33,064 nucleotides of DNA from CAYVZU01 sp964455935 (GTDB lineage: Bacteria; Fibrobacterota; CAYVZU01): contig CAYVZU010000030.1 of assembly GCA_964455935.1 (NCBI GenBank), positions 1-33,064 on the forward strand. The letters run 5' to 3'. Below the pieces are notes generated by a model. It had not been told where the DNA came from and searched no databases. It saw only the letters and a program-made list of their open reading frames with translations. Shown piece after piece: positions 30,195 to 33,064 of this stretch (its first letter is position 1; each line of letters begins with the position of its first letter). Made by a program: the position numbers and the translations under genes.

Positions 30195-32041
30195 GAAAAT
30201 TCATCCTGTCCATTCTTGGGCTACCCGCGGCTTTGCTGCTCCTTACCGGGATGGTCTGCGTCTCGGACAGACCCGCGGCGGTGGAAGTGTCCGGCATTCT
30301 GCCCAAAGCCCTTTTCCTGACAACCGGACAAAACTACGGCAACGGCACACTTGCCGAGGGCGTCTCGCTGGCCCTGCAGAATCTTCATCGCCATGGCATT
30401 CCTGTCCGTCTCGAAAACCGGGAGATCCTTTTCGATTCCTCGCAGCTCGCCCAATACCGGATCGTCATCGCCCTCACCGCTTCGGAATATCATGATGCGG
30501 ACCGGGTTCATTCTCTCGTCTACATGTCGACCGAAGAAATGGAAGAACTCAACACATGGGTAGGCAATGGCGGTATTCTGGTTGCCGGCACCAACATTGG
30601 CCGATACTTTCTCGATGGCACCGACCGCGCACAATTCACCGGCGGCCGCCTCTTGCCGGAAAACTGGGCACTGGGGAAGAGTTTTGGGGTTACACTGCAG
30701 GAGAGAAACCTCCGGGATTTCTCTCTTTCCGGGAAATTTCCCTTCGATAGCTCCCGGGTGTTGATGCACCCGTCGCCGCAAAGCCGGTGGACCATGGCGG
30801 TGGAGCAGGTTGATCCCAAAACAGTGGACGTGCTGGCCGCCTGGACCGCTGGCACGGTCCGCTTTCCCGCCGTCTCCCGCGCCCGGTATGGCAAGGGCCA
30901 TGCAATCCTTCTGGCAACGCCCTCGATTCTCCATCCCTCGAATAGCGGAGGATTACTCGATCTTGACGAAATCCGGCGCTGGTACGATTATCTCGCCGGT
31001 CTCTGTTCAATGGATACCGCGGTGCCGGCCGCCCTTCATCCCTGGCCCGATGCACGGCCATACGCGCTCTGCGTCACCCTCGATGCTGAAGGCGAAATTT
31101 CCACGTTCGAAAACACCGTCAACCTGCTCGAATCCCACGGCATCCGGCCGGAGTTTTACGTCAACGCCCATCTCGACTCCAACATCCGGCGTGCTATTAT
31201 GGAGCGAAAATTCCCCACGCACTCCTCGGGATTCGACCCGGTCATCAACACCGGCTTCGATTACAGCGGATGCCGGCTCAACGTCCTGCGCAACGAATTG
31301 TTCTGGAAGAAGCGATTTCGCGGCAATCGCTTTCCCAACGGGATTGTCGGATTCAACGGGCTGTGCGCCATTGACCAACGAGGATACTCTTTCGACAACA
31401 GCATTGCGGTGGACAACGTTCATGCATTGAAGGGAACCGCGGTGCCCTACAACATTCCATTGTCAACAGCTAGCTCCGGGCCCGGAGGGGCAGGCCGTTA
31501 TTACCATTCCTCGGACCTTCTGGAAGTCTCGCCCATCGCCCTGGACGATTACTTTTATTTTTCGAAACTGATCCATGCGGATCATTATCCCCCCTCCGCA
31601 ATGAAGCGGGACGCCGCCGTATACGGCAGCTATCTGGCCAACTTTCTTCAACAGGTCGTGCGGCCCTGCAAGGGGGTGGCCTCATACTTCGGCCATGTAA
31701 GCAACACCGGCTTCAATGATATCACCCTCTCCCCGCTCAACGAATTGATCCGTGAGGCGCTGCGCGATACGGCCTGGGTCACATCGATCGACTCTATCGC
31801 GCAGTACACACGGTCCATTCGCATGATGAAGGTCAGCTACACGGTCCGCAAAGGATCCATCGTTTTGGAAACCTTCCTGCCCGGCAATACCCACCTGCCC
31901 GGGAATGTTTCGTTTGCGGTCGCCAGGAAACCGGTCAGAGTGAAGGCATCCAAAGGCAGTGCCCGAATTGTGGTGCGCAACAACGCCTGGTATGTGGTGG
32001 CGGACAGCGCCGCGAATCAGCGAATGACCGTACGGTTCTAA
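30191..32041 (+). CDS. Secreted polysaccharide-deacetylase-like protein
   Basis: The 616-residue protein has a signal peptide (KFILSILGLPAALLLLTGM). Residues 35-270 look like a flavodoxin- or amidotransferase-type alpha/beta domain (ALFLTTGQNYGNG, LNTWVGNGGILVAGTNIG), as found in some deacetylase fusions. Residues 290-545 resemble a NodB deacetylase: Asp298 in VTLDAEGE, His344 in FPTHSSG, RFRGNRFPNG for the Arg motif and GYSFDNSI. The second zinc His of the usual HxxxH is not obvious (Phe348/Asp349 there), and a late YFGHVSN may supply a His. A C-terminal beta domain follows. PgaB-like N-deacetylation of the exported glycan is the natural role. The start overlaps the previous stop (ATGA), with GAGGT upstream. 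Confidence 0.75.
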   Translation: MRKFILSILGLPAALLLLTGMVCVSDRPAAVEVSGILPKALFLTTGQNYGNGTLAEGVSLALQNLHRHGIPVRLENREILFDSSQLAQYRIVIALTASEYHDADRVHSLVYMSTEEMEELNTWVGNGGILVAGTNIGRYFLDGTDRAQFTGGRLLPENWALGKSFGVTLQERNLRDFSLSGKFPFDSSRVLMHPSPQSRWTMAVEQVDPKTVDVLAAWTAGTVRFPAVSRARYGKGHAILLATPSILHPSNSGGLLDLDEIRRWYDYLAGLCSMDTAVPAALHPWPDARPYALCVTLDAEGEISTFENTVNLLESHGIRPEFYVNAHLDSNIRRAIMERKFPTHSSGFDPVINTGFDYSGCRLNVLRNELFWKKRFRGNRFPNGIVGFNGLCAIDQRGYSFDNSIAVDNVHALKGTAVPYNIPLSTASSGPGGAGRYYHSSDLLEVSPIALDDYFYFSKLIHADHYPPSAMKRDAAVYGSYLANFLQQVVRPCKGVASYFGHVSNTGFNDITLSPLNELIREALRDTAWVTSIDSIAQYTRSIRMMKVSYTVRKGSIVLETFLPGNTHLPGNVSFAVARKPVRVKASKGSARIVVRNNAWYVVADSAANQRMTVRF

Positions 32042-32076
32042 AAGGCCGTTCGCGCCCAGGCCGGTGCAGTAGTGGC

Positions 32077-32243
32077 TAGAGCGCATCTCAAAAAGGCTTT
32101 CTGGCATCGCCCGGCTGCAAACGCCTCAAGCTTCGTTGCGCTCCATCGTCGTATCTTCCTCTGATACGCCTGCTTCGCGCGCCTTGCCTGCGCCGTTTTC
32201 GCACGGGCTTCGGCCCGCGCAATCCTTTTTGAGATGCGCTCTA
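32077..32243. mobile_element. Transposon-like (MITE-type) repeat, copy 2, with perfect 20-bp terminal inverted repeats
   Basis: TAGAGCGCATCTCAAAAAGG (32077-32096) is exactly inverted at 32224-32243. The 127-base core matches copy 1 at 3161-3399 and contains the GCGTATC/GATACGC-type hairpin. No coding capacity is evident. The outer TA/TA could reflect a TA target duplication. The perfect ends suggest a younger insertion than copy 1. It starts 36 bases after the deacetylase stop. Confidence 0.78.
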
Positions 32244-32315
32244 ATTTCATTTACTCCCTGGCAATAAGAAATAGAGGGAGCATTGTCCAGCAAATTTCTG
32301 TGTCCTGATCTGCCA

Positions 32316-32507
32316 TTACGTGCCGCCCTTCGTCGATTTGGCGTTTCTGGGTCGCAGGGAGCCTTCGATCAGCAGAGCCATAATGATATCTTCGAATCTC
32401 ATTCGGAGCATATTTAATAATTTACCAGAAAGATTTCCCTCCGCGCTCTCATTTCTAACTCGGATTTCTCTCTGTGGTTTCATGGAACCTGCGTAGCTAC
32501 GTCTCAT
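32316..32507 (-). CDS. Small hypothetical protein coupled to the response regulator
   Basis: The 63-residue frame starts at an ATG that overlaps the response-regulator stop as ATGA, the main reason to believe it. The sequence is basic at both ends with a central helix (LLNMLRMRFEDIIMALLIEGSL) and no signal peptide. I recognise no family. It may be a short effector or an accidental frame. Confidence 0.4.
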   Translation of the reverse strand: MRRSYAGSMKPQREIRVRNESAEGNLSGKLLNMLRMRFEDIIMALLIEGSLRPRNAKSTKGGT

Positions 32508-32944
32508 AAATCCAATTCCGTATCGCTTCCGCCGTCCGCGATATTTCCAATCACTGGGCTACTCCGCAACCGGGAATGTGCGTGGTTTGCCCGAACGGTC
32601 TTTTTCAATGTCTCCGGGATCGCACTCAACGCGGACAGCTTGTCCAACGCAATCACGCCTCTCGCCGCGCATTCTCTTTTAAGTTGTTCGTTCTCTGGAA
32701 ATGAGCAACTAACCATGAAGACCGTCGAAATTCCGGGTGCGGCATCGATCAGCTCGGTTCCATTTAGCCCGGGCATATCGAAATCCGTGACGAGGACATC
32801 GGTTTTGCGGCTTTTTAGGTAACCGCACGCCTCGCGGGGACTGGAGAAGGGCCGAATATTCCAGAATCCTTCACTGCGCAGAGATTCGCAGAGGATTTCC
32901 AGGATTGCGCCATCATCGTCCACAACCACAATACATCTGTTCAT
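32504..32944 (-). CDS. Single-domain response regulator (CheY-like receiver)
   Basis: In this 146-residue protein, residues 3-115 form a receiver domain. The acidic pocket is Asp9-Asp11 (VVVDDDG), the phosphoacceptor Asp54 (TDFDMPGLNG), the switch Ser79 (FMVSCS) and the conserved Lys102 (ALDKLSA). There is no DNA-binding or enzymatic output domain, only a 30-residue tail (SRLRSSPVIGNIADGGSDTELDL). It would act by protein-protein contact or as a phosphorelay intermediate. No histidine kinase is within the window. It is separated from the exopolysaccharide operon by a repeat and lies on the opposite strand. No strong ribosome site precedes the ATG. Confidence 0.83.
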   Translation of the reverse strand: MNRCIVVVDDDGAILEILCESLRSEGFWNIRPFSSPREACGYLKSRKTDVLVTDFDMPGLNGTELIDAAPGISTVFMVSCSFPENEQLKRECAARGVIALDKLSALSAIPETLKKTVRANHAHSRLRSSPVIGNIADGGSDTELDL

Positions 32945-32973
32945 AGACAGGTAAAATATTGCGGGCTTATGGA

Positions 32974-33002
32974 AAATAACGGGACAAGTTGTCCCGTTAT
33001 TT
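32974..33002. promoter_or_regulatory. Perfect 14-bp palindrome (operator or terminator)
   Basis: Two 14-base arms, AAATAACGGGACAA and TTGTCCCGTTATTT, flank one central base, 30 bases upstream of the response-regulator start. On the minus strand the hairpin ends in TTATTTTCC, which would suit a weak terminator for a gene beyond the window. The near-zero loop also suits a dimeric-repressor operator. Confidence 0.5.
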
Positions 33003-33064
33003 AAAAAAATCTGGTCCTTCGGACTTTTGTGTGGGTAGCCCCAAGATGTTGTGTCAAGGGGTTA

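Noticed and set aside
1..33064. CRISPR arrays, rRNA, prophage or transposase genes
   Set aside because: No regularly spaced direct repeats, rRNA-like conserved stretches, integrase, transposase or phage structural genes were seen on either strand.

Overview
The window comes from a Gram-negative bacterium. It encodes a periplasmic HtrA-type protease, a Tat system, a predicted lipoprotein, an Omp85-type barrel and a second outer-membrane porin. GC content looks moderately high (about 55-60% by eye). Several traits suggest an uncultured lineage outside the well-studied Proteobacteria, for example an FCB, PVC or candidate-phylum group: a TrpB2-type tryptophan synthase beta chain, a short actinobacterial-like myo-inositol-phosphate synthase, a non-parasite ADP/ATP-translocase-like carrier, and intergenic DNA rich in heptad and palindromic repeats. 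I cannot name the phylum from the sequence alone.

Left part (1-11 kb), mostly minus strand. An HtrA-like protease, cut by the window edge, follows rlmB. Next is a compact Tat operon in the order tatA-tatC-tatB, in which the TatB-like segment is fused to 5-formyltetrahydrofolate cyclo-ligase. A queD-queE-queC cluster makes the queuosine precursor preQ0. Then come trpB2 with a terminator and asnS. Divergent from asnS are a calcineurin-like phosphoesterase with three CxxC pairs and a 67-residue membrane protein. Converging on these are ino1 and, further upstream, a TPR-like lipoprotein gene.

Middle (12.4-18 kb), plus strand. Four tightly packed genes encode a secreted metallophosphoesterase, a POTRA-less Omp85 barrel, a secreted protein with the residue pattern of an atypical (HipA/FAM20/PI3K-like) kinase, and an ADP/ATP-translocase-like inner-membrane carrier. 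I propose that these form an extracytoplasmic phosphorylation/dephosphorylation system with its own nucleotide supply. It is the most novel candidate in the window.

Next (18.1-23.6 kb), plus strand. prfB carries a classical programmed +1 frameshift, followed by lysS. A translationally coupled trio follows: a mutarotase-like protein, a NusG-II domain protein, and a fusion of a Gx-type S-component with an ECF T-component.

Right part (24.3-32 kb), plus strand. This is a synthase-dependent exopolysaccharide locus: a processive GT2 synthase, a TPR plus beta-barrel exporter, a glycoside-hydrolase/carbohydrate-binding/deacetylase-like protein split by a frameshift, and a second deacetylase-like protein. 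The logic is that of PgaABCD or Bcs, but the parts are arranged differently. The window ends with a minus-strand single-domain response regulator, a coupled small ORF and a 14-bp perfect palindrome. A transposon-like repeat with 20-bp terminal inverted repeats occurs at 3.2 kb and 32.1 kb, with a possible decayed relative at 23.9 kb.
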